NCBI GenBank assembly: GCA_025093555.1 | Contig: JAIWNF010000098.1 | Location: 39,377 to 103,376 of the forward strand | Length of the DNA: 64,000 nt | Reading direction: 5' to 3' | Source of the DNA: Circinella umbellata | Taxonomy: Eukaryota; Mucoromycota; Mucoromycetes; Mucorales; Lichtheimiaceae | Shown: piece after piece, positions 24,891 through 35,830 of the stretch | Position numbering within the stretch: the first letter of the stretch is position 1 | How the letters are laid out: the number at the start of each line of letters is the position of its first letter | Program-made: the position numbers and the translations under genes | The notes under the pieces: model-generated | What the model was told of the DNA's origin: nothing | Database searches by the model: none | The model's input: the letters and a program-made list of their open reading frames with translations, nothing else

Positions 24891-27190
24891 ATGAATCGTT
24901 ACAACGTGTAAATATTATAACTATTATTATTATTGTATGGAGTGGAATAATAAAAGTTGAAGAATTATTAACAACTAAAATGTAGACTTCGTCTTTTGCA
25001 ACAGCAGCAAGTATGTAAAAATGATTATAATAATTGAATGTTTTTTTTCTTTAACATAATCTAAAACATTTAACAGCCTCAACAACCGCGACAACCTCAA
25101 CAGTTTCAACGACAAGGTATTACTTTGCATATATAAAAAAAAGTTCGAAAATCATATCGTTTATATGCTCATTGAAATTTTGTTGTATGTTTTTGAAGTT
25201 CCTAATTTCGCAGGACACCCACTTGAAGATGCCTTGAATGAGGTGTGTGATATACAATCATATTATAAAGGACAAAATAATACGTAGTAGTCTAATAAAT
25301 ATAGGTTTGTGCTTTAGATACTTCAACAACATCATGACGTGCTTGTGTTTGGTATGTATGAACCCAACTGTTCTTTTGACCATATAAAAAAAACTAACAC
25401 AAAAAAAAGCTCCCCCGAGAAGTGATAAATCAAGAATTTTGGAAGCTGCGTTATATCATGAGTTAAACTTAAACCGTCAAACAAGTAAATATTTGGTGTT
25501 GTATCCAGATATGCACATGTGCCAAATAAAACTTCAGATGCTTCAGCAGCGATTTCCCCAATTAAACTGTTAAGTCAAGAAATTATTTGCACCGTAGTTA
25601 CTTTATTTCTTTGCTTTGTACTAACGTTATGTATAAAACAGCCATTGCTTTAGCAGAAGGAGTCAATGACCAACAAATCGCTGATGCTGACGCAATGTAA
25701 GACTATTGATTTATAAAGTTTGTATCAATTATGTAAATTAAGTACGTATATACTGATAAATTAGGTAATTACGTATAACAATAATAGTGTCAGTATTCCT
25801 TCCATGTGGTACCCTCGCAGGGTAGTAAATGTTAATCTCATAGTTGTAAGCGATAATTAATATAAAGCATATTAATACGCTATAAATGCGAACATAAAAG
25901 TCCATAAATATATTATCATATTTTTAAAAAGTCGATACTTTTATAAGATAATTACCAACCTAACTTTGTAATAGGTTGTCGAGATCTTGGAAATAATGGG
26001 TGACCCGCAGGAAAGGGATTATTTAGATGCTTACTTGGCACATGTTAAAGTACGATTTTATTATAATATGTTCAATATTCTTCATGAATTGTTTGAATTA
26101 TGTATTTATAAAATTAAAATTGATTTAACTAGAGAAACAACCATTCCCACCGACATAGAATAGTCGCTACCTCATCAGAACTCAATTTCGCAGAAGAACT
26201 TCGAATTTATTTGAATCTTGCCCAAGGTAATTCTGTATTGTGTGAAAATAATAGGAATTATTTATTATATTTTATTTCAGTAGTTGCTCACTTGAATAAC
26301 ATGCCAGTGTTTCGATTTGAAAACCTCTTTCACCATTGGAGTCAAGATGTAGCATGTGATATTGTTCCTGTAAACAGAAATAACCAGCATCTGTTCATTT
26401 ATGATGCGTCTATTGATACGTCTGGTAATCCAAGGTATTATATAGAATTATAAAGTTACCATTATTAATACGTCTATTAATAAGTAATGATTTCTGATCT
26501 CTGTGTATTTTTTTGTACTAGCTTGATTAGCGTGATCGCACAAAGAATGAGAGAAGGAGATGAACAAGTGATAGTGGTAAGAAATGTTTATATTTTATAT
26601 ATTACTGTATTCGATTTAACAATTATGAGCAATGATGAAAATATTGTTTTGATTATTTATTAGATTTGTCAAGACAGAATGGCTACATACCTAACTTGTG
26701 AACGGCTAATTTCATGGTTATTACCAAGAAATCAATCAATGCTGTAAGCTAAAAAATTAACGAATATTTAAATTTTAATGAAATTAACATTATTTCAAAA
26801 AGGCCAAATAATAGTAATGCGGTTATTCATTATAACTTCGATGACCAGACTCTTGTGAACGGATTAAGATTAGGCTTAACTTATTTTTATGGTGAAGTAT
26901 TCAATCACCAATGTATTAAGAAAAATAAAACCTGCTTTAAATTTACTAACATATCGAATATTTAACTATAATAGACAACATGAGTGATCATGACAAGAAC
27001 ATTGTGATAGACATGTATCAACGTCGAGAGATCAGGGTTATATGTAACGTGATTGACAAATATTATTTCACACGTGTAATTTTTATGAAAAAAAAAATTA
27101 ATTAATATATTTATAGGTACAACCATCGGTATGACATTAGATCGTAGTGCATTTCCGGTATGTAACAATGACAAAAGGATATTAGTAGTA

Positions 27191-27239
<49 letters not shown>

Positions 27240-28909
27240 CTAAATATAATTTTTTTATTAACTATTTTGTAGTTTGATGCCGATGTTATTATAATAAAAC
27301 CAAACGAATGTGAGTTTACTTTTATTTTATTTTTAAGCCATACGTAAAATACTATATGCCAAATATAATTTTTCAATCACTTTGACAAATCTTTGGATTT
27401 GTTAATTATAGGCTATGTTAATGGATGCATCACCACTTATTCACCTGTCCTGCTACGTAGTGCTTTTTCATGCGCGTTGCGTCAAAATAATCCTTTTAAA
27501 GAAGCTGTTATTATTACTCATGACGAAAGCACTGTTCACTCGGACACTGTAATCATCAATAGGTAATTTCGAAGTGCAGATGGTGTTGAATTATATACAG
27601 CACGACTTTATATATCTCAAACTCAACTATTATTTCTTATTAGTATGTCTGCTCATTTGAGCCGCTACTTATTGTTTGAAATATGCGTAGGTGGAACAGT
27701 TTCTGAAAATGATATTTTTCGATGGTATATATTACATATGTAATACAGTACATAAATTTGTTGCAATAATATATTGTATTAATCTTTTCTATTTCTTAGG
27801 TATTCTGAAACTTTCTATGTGCGACAACCTAATTTCAACAACCAACAACGCGTGGACCAACTCACGACATTGACAAGTGAGTATATATACATATATATAT
27901 TTTATTTAATAATTACGTACGTTAATGAAATGCTGGTGCAATTTAAATATTATAGATGCATTGATCAGGTTAGGGCTTAACAGTTTAATTACACCGAATG
28001 TCACGAACCATACCGTAGCCATTACACGTTGGTATAAGTTTAAAACGGGTTATTATAGAAACAAAGCAAGAGGTGGAATACTAATTGATAGAATTATATA
28101 TTAGTTTCTGGAAATCTTATTGTATACTACAGCATAGAAATTGAAACTTATAATCTCATTATATCTAACCTTGCTGGTGATGATGGACATTTTTTAAATG
28201 TTCAAAGATTGGTATGCTTTTTATTTAGTTGCTTTATTTCCATGTTATTTTTTAATGTTAATGCTTTATTTTAGCTGCTTTTTGTAAGTGGCTTCCAAGA
28301 GTTCAACGTCATTCAATACCATCCGCGAGATCATGGTTTTTTTCAAAACTACAACGACAGTATACCACATTTTCCACACGGCAGAGGGGTAATTGATATA
28401 CAAACTAAAGTATATGTATTACTGCAGGTATAATGGAATGAAAATTATATAATAAATAAAAATAACAAGCTTCAACAAGTTTTATCAAACTCTTTATAGC
28501 TCACTGTTGGTGGCGTAACCACTGACAGTCATGTGTCGGGTACAGCTTATCAAGCAGAAGGAGAGTGTGTAATTCGTGTAGCGTTGCGAGTCATGTCATG
28601 TAAGTATTCATAAACTACCACTCCACAATAACACAGATAAAAACATATTTTCTATTTTCTATATCAGCTGAATTATACACATGATATCTGTTAGTTATTC
28701 TTCATTTCTATCACATTATTAACCAGCATCAAGGGATCACCGTCCAGCAGCATATATTTAGAACTGCACACCTTCTACATTGTATGCTGGCTACTCGTGC
28801 TTGGACCCCAACAAATGAAACAGTACACCAAACGCGGTTACAGCTAATGGAACAATTTCTTCCATTGAACAACATAATCATTAATCAGATAAATCTGCAG
28901 CAACAATAA
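24891..28909 (+). CDS. Brr2/Ski2-like pseudo-helicase
   Basis: Twenty-five short exons (24891-24907, 24986-25010, 25077-25116, 25214-25242, 25318-25351, 25410-25568, 25642-25696, 25821-25845, 25975-26049, and so on to 28695-28909) join without a stop into 656 aa. After a Gln-rich start (MNRYNVLRLLQQQQ), VLVFAPPRSDKSRILEAAL occupies the Walker A position of Brr2-type helicases, IVVVEILEIMGDP the DExH position and IVATSSELNFAEEL motif III. Then come MSDHDKNIVIDMYQRREI (residues about 313-330), DVIIIKP, the winged-helix-like SAHLSRYLLFEICVGGTVS and Sec63-like HQGITVQQHIFRTAHLL. Walker A lacks both glycines, the DE of motif II is gone and the motif VI arginines are not visible, so ATPase activity is unlikely. 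Brr2 remodels U4/U6 in the spliceosome; a regulatory or decoy role is inference. Exon phases agree at every junction, implying a maintained gene. Confidence 0.75.
27191..27239. repeat. Palindromic (AC)n(AT)n(GT)n microsatellite in intron
   Basis: About eight AC, eight AT and eight GT units form an almost perfect self-complementary tract inside intron 16 of the pseudo-helicase gene. Transcribed, it would fold into a long hairpin between the splice sites. Confidence 0.9.
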
Positions 28910-30218
28910 TAATAGTACTAAGAATCTTTATATACAGTGCGTGACGTGTTTATGAGAAAAAGTCATTTTCTTGTAAATCTATTTATACCAAACATTTATA
29001 TCACCTCGATTTTATATTCCACAAGCCTTAGACCCACTAAAAATATTTTTTTGCTCATAAGACTGTTATTTATTAATCTGTGTTATTTTTTTAGTTACAA
29101 GGTAAACATAATAAGCTTACAATCGTATTTGTCTTAGCTTTTTCATGGTAGACAAAATACATTTCAGAAAAAATGTAGGTTATTTTTTTATTCAGTAACA
29201 AAAAGTAAGTGTATCTACTCACAAACATCCATGTTTAGTACTATAATATCAATGTATTTCTCAAGTTTGGACACTTTTACAAAAATCAGTGAAATTGGTA
29301 ATATTGTTACCTCCTAGGGATTTTCCCCGTTTTTTTTTACACAATATATATATATATATATATGTATATCAATATAAAATATACGTAATCGTTTTTATAC
29401 TCTAGAAAAACATCAAGCTCACAGCATATCCTGTCTGCCACCAATAATAAATAACTTGCTATGCTCCATTTTCTTTTCAAATTTTAAGCATATATAAATA
29501 TACGGATACGTAAGGTGCTTGTAAATAATATTGACTTAAGGTTAATCTTGAAAATATATACGGATGAGATTGTAAAAATAGCGGCTTGATAGTGTAACGT
29601 AATAACAAAAGTTATCAAGGCTTAAAATGTTAAATGAAAAAAAAAGCTACAAGCCGAAACGATAATTGTCGCTATGAAATGTATGAATACATACCATACA
29701 AAAGAGAGATACTTGAAGAATCATGACCCCACTACATATACACTTATATATTCCGTAGAGTATTTTGTTTTTACAAAAATATATTGATAAATTACTGTTT
29801 TACTCGCCTTTGTGGCGTTTTTTGGTCTGTCAGGAGTTACCCATTTTCATCGTTACTAGTTCATAAACGAGCACACAACAGATTGTGTTTGGGAATAGAT
29901 ATTACTATTTTTTTTTATACAAACGGTTCCTTCCAACATAAAAAACCTATTTTATGTATAATATCTATAATCCAAACTCTTTTATATGCGGCTGTAAATA
30001 TATAGCTCCTACTACTAGACATTTACATGTTGTCAATCAATAGATCTTAACAGGTAACAACAAAACACGTACGCAAAAAAATATATAAAAATGGGTGATT
30101 TTTGTTCCAAAGTTCATTCTTTTAATTTTCTTGCAGCTGTTATTTTTTACACTACCGCTTTGTTATTACATTCTTACTCTTTATTACAAATATTATTATT
30201 TACCTTTTTTTCTTTGTG
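28910..30218. other. Core intergenic region
   Basis: 1.3 kb between the pseudo-helicase and the Q-rich gene. AT-rich, with a (TA)n run near 29345-29362. Open frames at 28937-29137 and 29784-30005 are short and Phe/Ile/Leu-rich; I see no support for them. The last 200 bp is the presumed promoter of the Q-rich gene. Confidence 0.6.
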
Positions 30219-31616
30219 ATGGACAATAACCAACAACAACAGCAACGCATTAGATACGCACAAGTTATAGATTTACAGCGACGGTTGGAGAGTATGCATC
30301 CTGGAGCATCAACTATTACTATGAATAGTACACTTAGGCACCTAACAGGTGGTACCAGTGCTAGGGCAGCAATGAATACAGCGCGTGCCCATGTACAATT
30401 ATTTCAACAAGAAAATTACGATGCACAAATTCAACATCAAAGTGCTGTTCAACAAGAAGAACAGTTTCCACAGCAGTTACAAAACCTTCTTCAAAACCAA
30501 CAACACCAATTATTGTTGTTACAAAATTATCACGCTTTAGGAATGCAAAACAACAACGTACAGCAGGTTCAACCGGGCCTAAATATTTTGATTCAAAATT
30601 ATCAGAACATGATACAGCAAACAAGGGACATGTTGGCCAATATACAGTTGCCACCAGTTCAACAGCCACCAGTGCAACAGCCACCAGGTCAGCAGGTGCA
30701 AGCACAGCACCCACAAGTACCATGGACAGTAAACTTACGAAGAAACATCTTACTCGGATTATTACAAAGAGCTGCTGGTATACCAGACCCCATTGACACA
30801 ATTGACACTTCTCCTCTATGTATCGCGTTTATCAATGGCACAGATTCTGTACATACCGGTGAATCCATAGTCCAAGCTGAACAACAGATTCAATGGTTAA
30901 TACAAAGAACCCAATATTTCCGGACGGGTACGGAGCAGTTGGACCAAAATCAGTTGATCTCAGGCAACACGGTTGATACAGCATTAGGTACATTTTTTCA
31001 AGAAAGATACAACAATTTCTTATTTGCATCACCTTATCAGGACCAACAGCATCAAACACCGCCGCTTTCGTACCAGCACTATTTACAAGATGTAGCATGT
31101 CATTCCTTTGCAACTTTGTACGAGCAACACATAGTAGCGATGTCACATAGCAACAACATTGCTCATTTTTTTAATGGTATTGACCCCATGCAGCAGCCAC
31201 GACGACTTTTGGACCACAATCAAATAACGGATCTTATAAATGCATTGGGTAACCACCACCAGCAACAGCAACAACAACAACAACAACAACAACCGCTCAT
31301 ACAGATTATTAGAGATCATTTTGGAAATGAACGAGTGGATCTGCTTTTAACTGTGTGGGAACAGGTACTGTGGGAATCACACCAGCGACGCATTATTCAA
31401 ACCTTGCTGCATGACCCATTTAATCAAGTTACCGTGTCTTTCAACAGGTGGACAGCAAACCTACCAAGTTCTCACCAACGACATCAACTTGTAACTTCTT
31501 TGATCAATAATAATGCACAAAGTATCGCTGCAGGTTTGGGATATCATCATAATCATGTTATACGGGTAATCCATATAAGAGCTCAAAATTTATTTGGTCA
31601 TCATCTTCCCCGTTAG
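30219..31616 (+). CDS. Q-rich protein of unknown function
   Basis: An intronless 465-aa ORF, unusual among the intron-rich genes of this element. It opens with MDNNQQQQQRIRYAQVIDLQ, continues as a glutamine-rich, probably helical/coiled-coil segment (residues about 70-145), then a PPVQQPPVQQPPGQQ linker (about 148-162), and a C-terminal region with predicted helices (about 170-465). This C-terminal region is interrupted by a pure CAA/CAG-encoded Gln run near 31258-31292. No zinc finger, DDE triad, recombinase tyrosine context or membrane segment is visible. The intronless state suggests retro-insertion or a different origin from its neighbours (inference). Polar low-complexity content suggests a condensate-forming or scaffold protein, but that is only a possibility. 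It is unique to the core and not duplicated in the arms. Confidence 0.75.
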   Translation: MDNNQQQQQRIRYAQVIDLQRRLESMHPGASTITMNSTLRHLTGGTSARAAMNTARAHVQLFQQENYDAQIQHQSAVQQEEQFPQQLQNLLQNQQHQLLLLQNYHALGMQNNNVQQVQPGLNILIQNYQNMIQQTRDMLANIQLPPVQQPPVQQPPGQQVQAQHPQVPWTVNLRRNILLGLLQRAAGIPDPIDTIDTSPLCIAFINGTDSVHTGESIVQAEQQIQWLIQRTQYFRTGTEQLDQNQLISGNTVDTALGTFFQERYNNFLFASPYQDQQHQTPPLSYQHYLQDVACHSFATLYEQHIVAMSHSNNIAHFFNGIDPMQQPRRLLDHNQITDLINALGNHHQQQQQQQQQQQPLIQIIRDHFGNERVDLLLTVWEQVLWESHQRRIIQTLLHDPFNQVTVSFNRWTANLPSSHQRHQLVTSLINNNAQSIAAGLGYHHNHVIRVIHIRAQNLFGHHLPR

Positions 31617-31968
31617 CGTTTCCTATATAGCAAGGGATCTGGACCTTACTTCTTACCTGGTTTATATTTTAGTTTTCTTGTAACCTTTCAGATGCTCCTT
31701 ATTGTCCCTTATCATATTTTTTTTACCTCTATTCTGTAATAAAACTCTGCGACGGATGTAATGTTTTTATTATCATAAATACACATTAATATAATATTAT
31801 TCAAGAAATTAAGTACTATATACTACCATTATTTCGGTTAGTCATGCCTTTTTATTTGTTAATACGTAATAAAGTGACTATTTATATTTCAAGTATATAA
31901 ACTAGGAAGTTGCCGTATGTTGTTATTTCTTTTTCCCTTCCCTCTTTTTTTTCTTCTCTATTTATTTA
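31617..31968. other. 3' flank of Q-rich gene to arm boundary
   Basis: AT-rich 3' UTR-like sequence with AATAAA-type signals (for example around 31737-31743, 'taataaaact') and a pyrimidine-rich stretch just before the right arm begins. Nothing else is seen. Confidence 0.55.
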
Positions 31969-32568
31969 ATTTATTAAATATATTATCACCTTATAAATTA
32001 TCAACATCAATAGTAACTCTTTATTATATAATAATTTATTATTGAACAAATAAAAAAGTATTTATCATACCATGAATAATGTGTTCCATTCAGACCGGCA
32101 GAACCAGTTGTTAAAGATAAGTAGGATAATTGCTACCTGTACAAGTAATTCTAACCTAAGCCAGTAAAGAGCACGTGTACAAGTAGCTGCAACATTTACA
32201 AGTAATTGCAACGCTTGCAATTAACTGTTACAAGTACAAGTTACTAATACTCATGAATTACAACCAATTATCAATTTTAAGATAGATAGATAGAAATTAG
32301 TATAAATACGACATTTGTCTTCCTCAATTATATCTTTAGTTTTACTAAGCTTTACTAAATTTACTAGAGTTCTTTTATTTTTATAAGTTATGTATTTATT
32401 ATAATCTATCCTTTTCCTTGAGTCATACGTATACTCGGAATTATATTCATTCTTCTAATACGATATGATCAAACCGTATCAATATAAGTATAAAGAAGAG
32501 GAATATTTATTGTGAGCTATATTAAGATCAAGCACTAAAGATTACTTTTTAAGTGATTGTAAAAAAGA

Positions 32569-32953
32569 GATTTGCTACGGACACCCCACTTTTATATTTT
32601 TTCAAAAATACATAACAGTCTAATGTAATTACGTCGTATCCAGCCATTTATACACTATATATACAGCTATCATCGTTATAAAAGTTAAAAATGTTTATGA
32701 ACTTATATTAGTAGTTTAACATTTTATGAATATCGTTCATCTTCTCTCACTATATAGTTATGTGCACAAGTGAGAGCTGTAGCCCACATGGAGACAAGAC
32801 AACGAAACAAGGAGTAATGTATACTCCTAATGATATATATGAGTGGTCAAATAAGAAGCGGTATTGCGTGTTGTCAACGCTAGTAGTATAATAGTTTGCA
32901 TGTCTAAGAATTTGTTTGACAACTTTTTATTTGTGGAGTGTCCGTAACAATTC
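32569..32953. mobile_element. MITE-like element in right arm
   Basis: Mirror copy of 23787-24171 with the same GGACACCCC / GGAGTGTCC inverted ends, ending about 105 bp upstream of the E2 start codon. Present in both arms, so it predates arm duplication. Confidence 0.6.
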
Positions 32954-33057
32954 CCGAATTCCCTTGTAACAATACACATAGTATTAAAAGTAAATAAATA
33001 AAGCCTTATAGTTCCATCTTGTCGAGTAGTATTTTTTTTTTCAATTTTGATCTACAA

Positions 33058-34255
33058 ATGTCCAATTTGAAAGAATTTAAACGGATTATTCAAGAAATTG
33101 GTAATTTGTTTTAACTTTGGTTACTTCTTGCAGTTATATTCTCTGATTACATACAAGTTGTTAATTAATAGAAACAGAATCAATTAATGCAGATTATAGC
33201 GAAGGTGTTCATTGTATACCACTTGATAATAATTTATCAAGAATATATGCTGGTAAGGAAAGCGTGTTTTAATGTTACACTTTATCTAAGCATTATAAAT
33301 ATTAATTAATTGCAACACGTTTAGTGATAAAAGGTCCAGAAGATACGCCATACGAAAATGGATATTTTGGAGTAGAGATGAAGATTCCTTACGAATATCC
33401 AAAAATGCCAACAGAATTCAAGTTTCTTACGAAGATATACCATCCAAACGTCGATAAGAACGGTCGTTCATGCGCTTTTGATACCTGGATAGATAATTGG
33501 GGTGAATCAGTAGCCTTATCGACTGTTTTAAAGTCATTGCGGATGATTCTGATGCAGCCTGATGTGGTGGACCCTATTGATACAAACATTGTAAGGGACC
33601 TTTTTATGTAAAACTATATAACCATTATATAATAATGATATTGAAGACTTTGTGGAATCTTTTTAGGCTATGGAGATTTTGATAAACAATGATTCATACG
33701 AAACAAAAGCACGTGAATATACTCGTAAATTTGCCAGCGAAGAAAGAGTAATTCAACAAGTTGAGTAAAAATAAAAGCATCATGAAATAAAGCTTACGTA
33801 ATATTATTATTTTATATTAAACATTTTAGATTTTGGAAAAAACTACATTACAATCGTTAACAAATACACCGCTACCAACAACAATTGTAATAGAAGACTC
33901 GCCCCTACACAATGAAGAAGAAGAGGATATTACCATGTTTAATCCAACAACACCTATTGTAATAGAAGACTCACCTCCATGCAATGAAGAAGAAGGGGAT
34001 ATTACCATGTGTAATCCAACAACACCTATTGTAATAGAAGACTCGCCTCCATGCAATGAAGAAGAAGAGGATATTACCATGTGTAATCCAACAACACCTA
34101 TTGTAATAGAAGACTCACCTCCACGCAATGAAGAAGAAGAGAATATTACCATGTGTAATCCAACAACACCTATTGTAATAGAAGACTCGCCTCTACCCAG
34201 TGATGAAGGAGATGGCTATATTAATACACATATTCATAAAAAAAGAAGAATATAA
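33058..34255 (+). CDS. E2 ubiquitin-conjugating enzyme with tandem SUMO-interacting-like tail
   Basis: Exons 33058-33100, 33172-33252, 33325-33590, 33667-33759 and 33830-34255 give 302 aa. Residues 1-161 are a UBC fold: GPEDTPYENGYFGVEM, then KIYHPNVDKNGRSCAFDTW with the HPN motif and the catalytic Cys eight residues after it, then YETKAREYTRKFA typical of the C-terminal helices. Residues about 162-302 contain five 24-residue repeats of the type TPIVIEDSPPCNEEEEDIT. The hydrophobic IVI core followed by acidic residues and Ser-Pro fits the SUMO-interacting motif pattern. The last intron uses donor GTTGAG; without it the protein would stop after QQVE with no tail. The tail exon has no ATG and is in phase, so splicing to it is likely but inferred. 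A role linking SUMO-decorated targets to ubiquitin transfer is plausible. Product modifier (ubiquitin, SUMO or other) is not determined. Confidence 0.82.
33880..34205. repeat. 72-bp tandem repeats encoding SIM-like units
   Basis: Five units in the right arm and four in the left (22612-22860 region), each encoding 24 aa with IVIEDSP. The copy-number difference is one exact unit, consistent with slippage or unequal exchange after the arms separated. Confidence 0.92.
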
Positions 34256-34292
34256 TCGCATTTCAGCAGTCTTTTTTTCCCCATTTACTAAT

Positions 34293-35822
34293 GAGAATTA
34301 CTACATGGGCTACAAAAATTCAAAGTCAGACCACATGGGCTACAAAAATCATAAGGTATGTTAGTAACTTGTAGCCCATCTCGTCTGCTTGCCATATATA
34401 GATCCTGTAGCCCATCTCGTCTAATTTTTTGTAGCCCACCTCGTCTAATTTTTTGTAGCCCACCTCGTCTAATTTTTTTGTAGCCCATCTCATCTAATTT
34501 TTTTTAATATCATATAGTTGCTAATGTTGTATTATAAGAACATTATCTCTTTATCCCAGATGAAATAAGAAATCATATTTAAAATACAGATGTGAGCAGA
34601 ACTCAATTCTAAAAAGGAAACTGAGTAAAATCGCATAACAATGTCCTGCACCTCGTCAACTTAAATTAAAGAATAAAAGAGAGTTTCATGGCTAAGCCCA
34701 ATATACTTCAGAACAGTAGCTATAGTAACCTTCTCAATATTAATGACTAATATCAAGTACCTGACTTTACTATCAATCACCCACATCATTCTATTAACAA
34801 GCCCCATAACTCATAGAATAGAAATCATATAAATACAGGTTGTAAATATTATTTTAAAGAAAGAACTTTATTCTAGTTTCTAAATTATTATTAAAGATAT
34901 ATAACAAAGTCTCAAAGGATTTATACCTTGTCTGTTTTTATTTCCTACTCTTATTAGAATAACCAAATATCACAGCTAATTTTCAAAATAAAATTTTTAA
35001 GATAATTAATTTCATTGTTATTACTATGTTTTTACGCTATAACTACACTTTTATTATATTATTCTCTTCCCTAAGTGTATAGTAAAATTACTTTGTGCTA
35101 CCTTTTCCCTTTTTGACAATTTTATTTTTCATACTTCTGGTAATGCACATTGATTTCTGCTTGGTACTTATTATACCATATATTAATCAGTATTGTCAAG
35201 GTGTGCAGCAATATTAACATCATAATTTGTATGCATTATAATTACAATTATTGCTAAATCACGCAGCAATATTAGCATCATTATTCATATTTTGCTGTTA
35301 CATTCCGTTTAGATCGTACTTAATAAAATAAAAGAAGATAGAAGTAATTCTGAGTAAAAGACTCAAGGAATAAAGAAAGTTATACATATCAAATAACTTA
35401 TTCAACAAAAATAAAAGGGGGTGGTTTTTTATAACCACAGCATATTCAATATGTCAAGACATTATCATTAGTATTTCTATTTTCATATTGTTGTTGTTGA
35501 TGTTTTCATTCTCGTTTACGTATTATTATTATTATTATTATTATTATCAAATACAGTCTATCTTATAATTGTAACCTTTTTCAATAATATTAATGTAGAA
35601 AAAGTGACAAAAAAGGGTCGAGAAGTGGATGATAAAAAAAATTAGATGAGGTGGGCTACAAAAAAATTAGACGAGGTGGGCTGCAATAAATTAGACAAGG
35701 TGGGCTACAGGATCTATATATGGCAAGCAGACGAGATGGGCTACAAGTTACTAACATACCTTATGATTTTTGTAGCCCATGTGGTCTGACTTTGAATTTT
35801 TGTAGCCCATGTAGTAATTCTC
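34293..35822. mobile_element. 1.53-kb non-autonomous element with 8-bp TSD
   Basis: Present only in the right arm. It is flanked by TTACTAAT at 34285-34292 and 35823-35830; the empty site in the left arm has a single copy. Inverted ends of about 190-200 bp begin GAGAATTACTACATGGGC. Each end contains a direct TGGGCTACAAAAAT pair and then an array of about 24-bp units (TGTAGCCCACCTCGTCTAAT type), four at the left and three at the right. No coding capacity is seen. An 8-bp duplication is typical of hAT-like elements; the superfamily is not proven. An (ATT)n run lies near 35521-35549. Confidence 0.92.
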
Positions 35823-35830
35823 TTACTAAT

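Noticed and set aside
30361..30801. 146-codon reverse-strand frame opposite the Q-rich gene
   Set aside because: A shadow of the CAA/CAG-rich coding strand; Val/Leu/Cys-rich antisense of glutamine codons.
33826..34152. 108-codon reverse-strand frame of Ser/Gly repeats
   Set aside because: Antisense of the SIM repeat exon; repeats appear in any frame of a 72-bp tandem array.
35521..35549. (ATT)n run as a CRISPR-like or functional array
   Set aside because: Simple microsatellite inside the MITE; no spacers and eukaryotic context.
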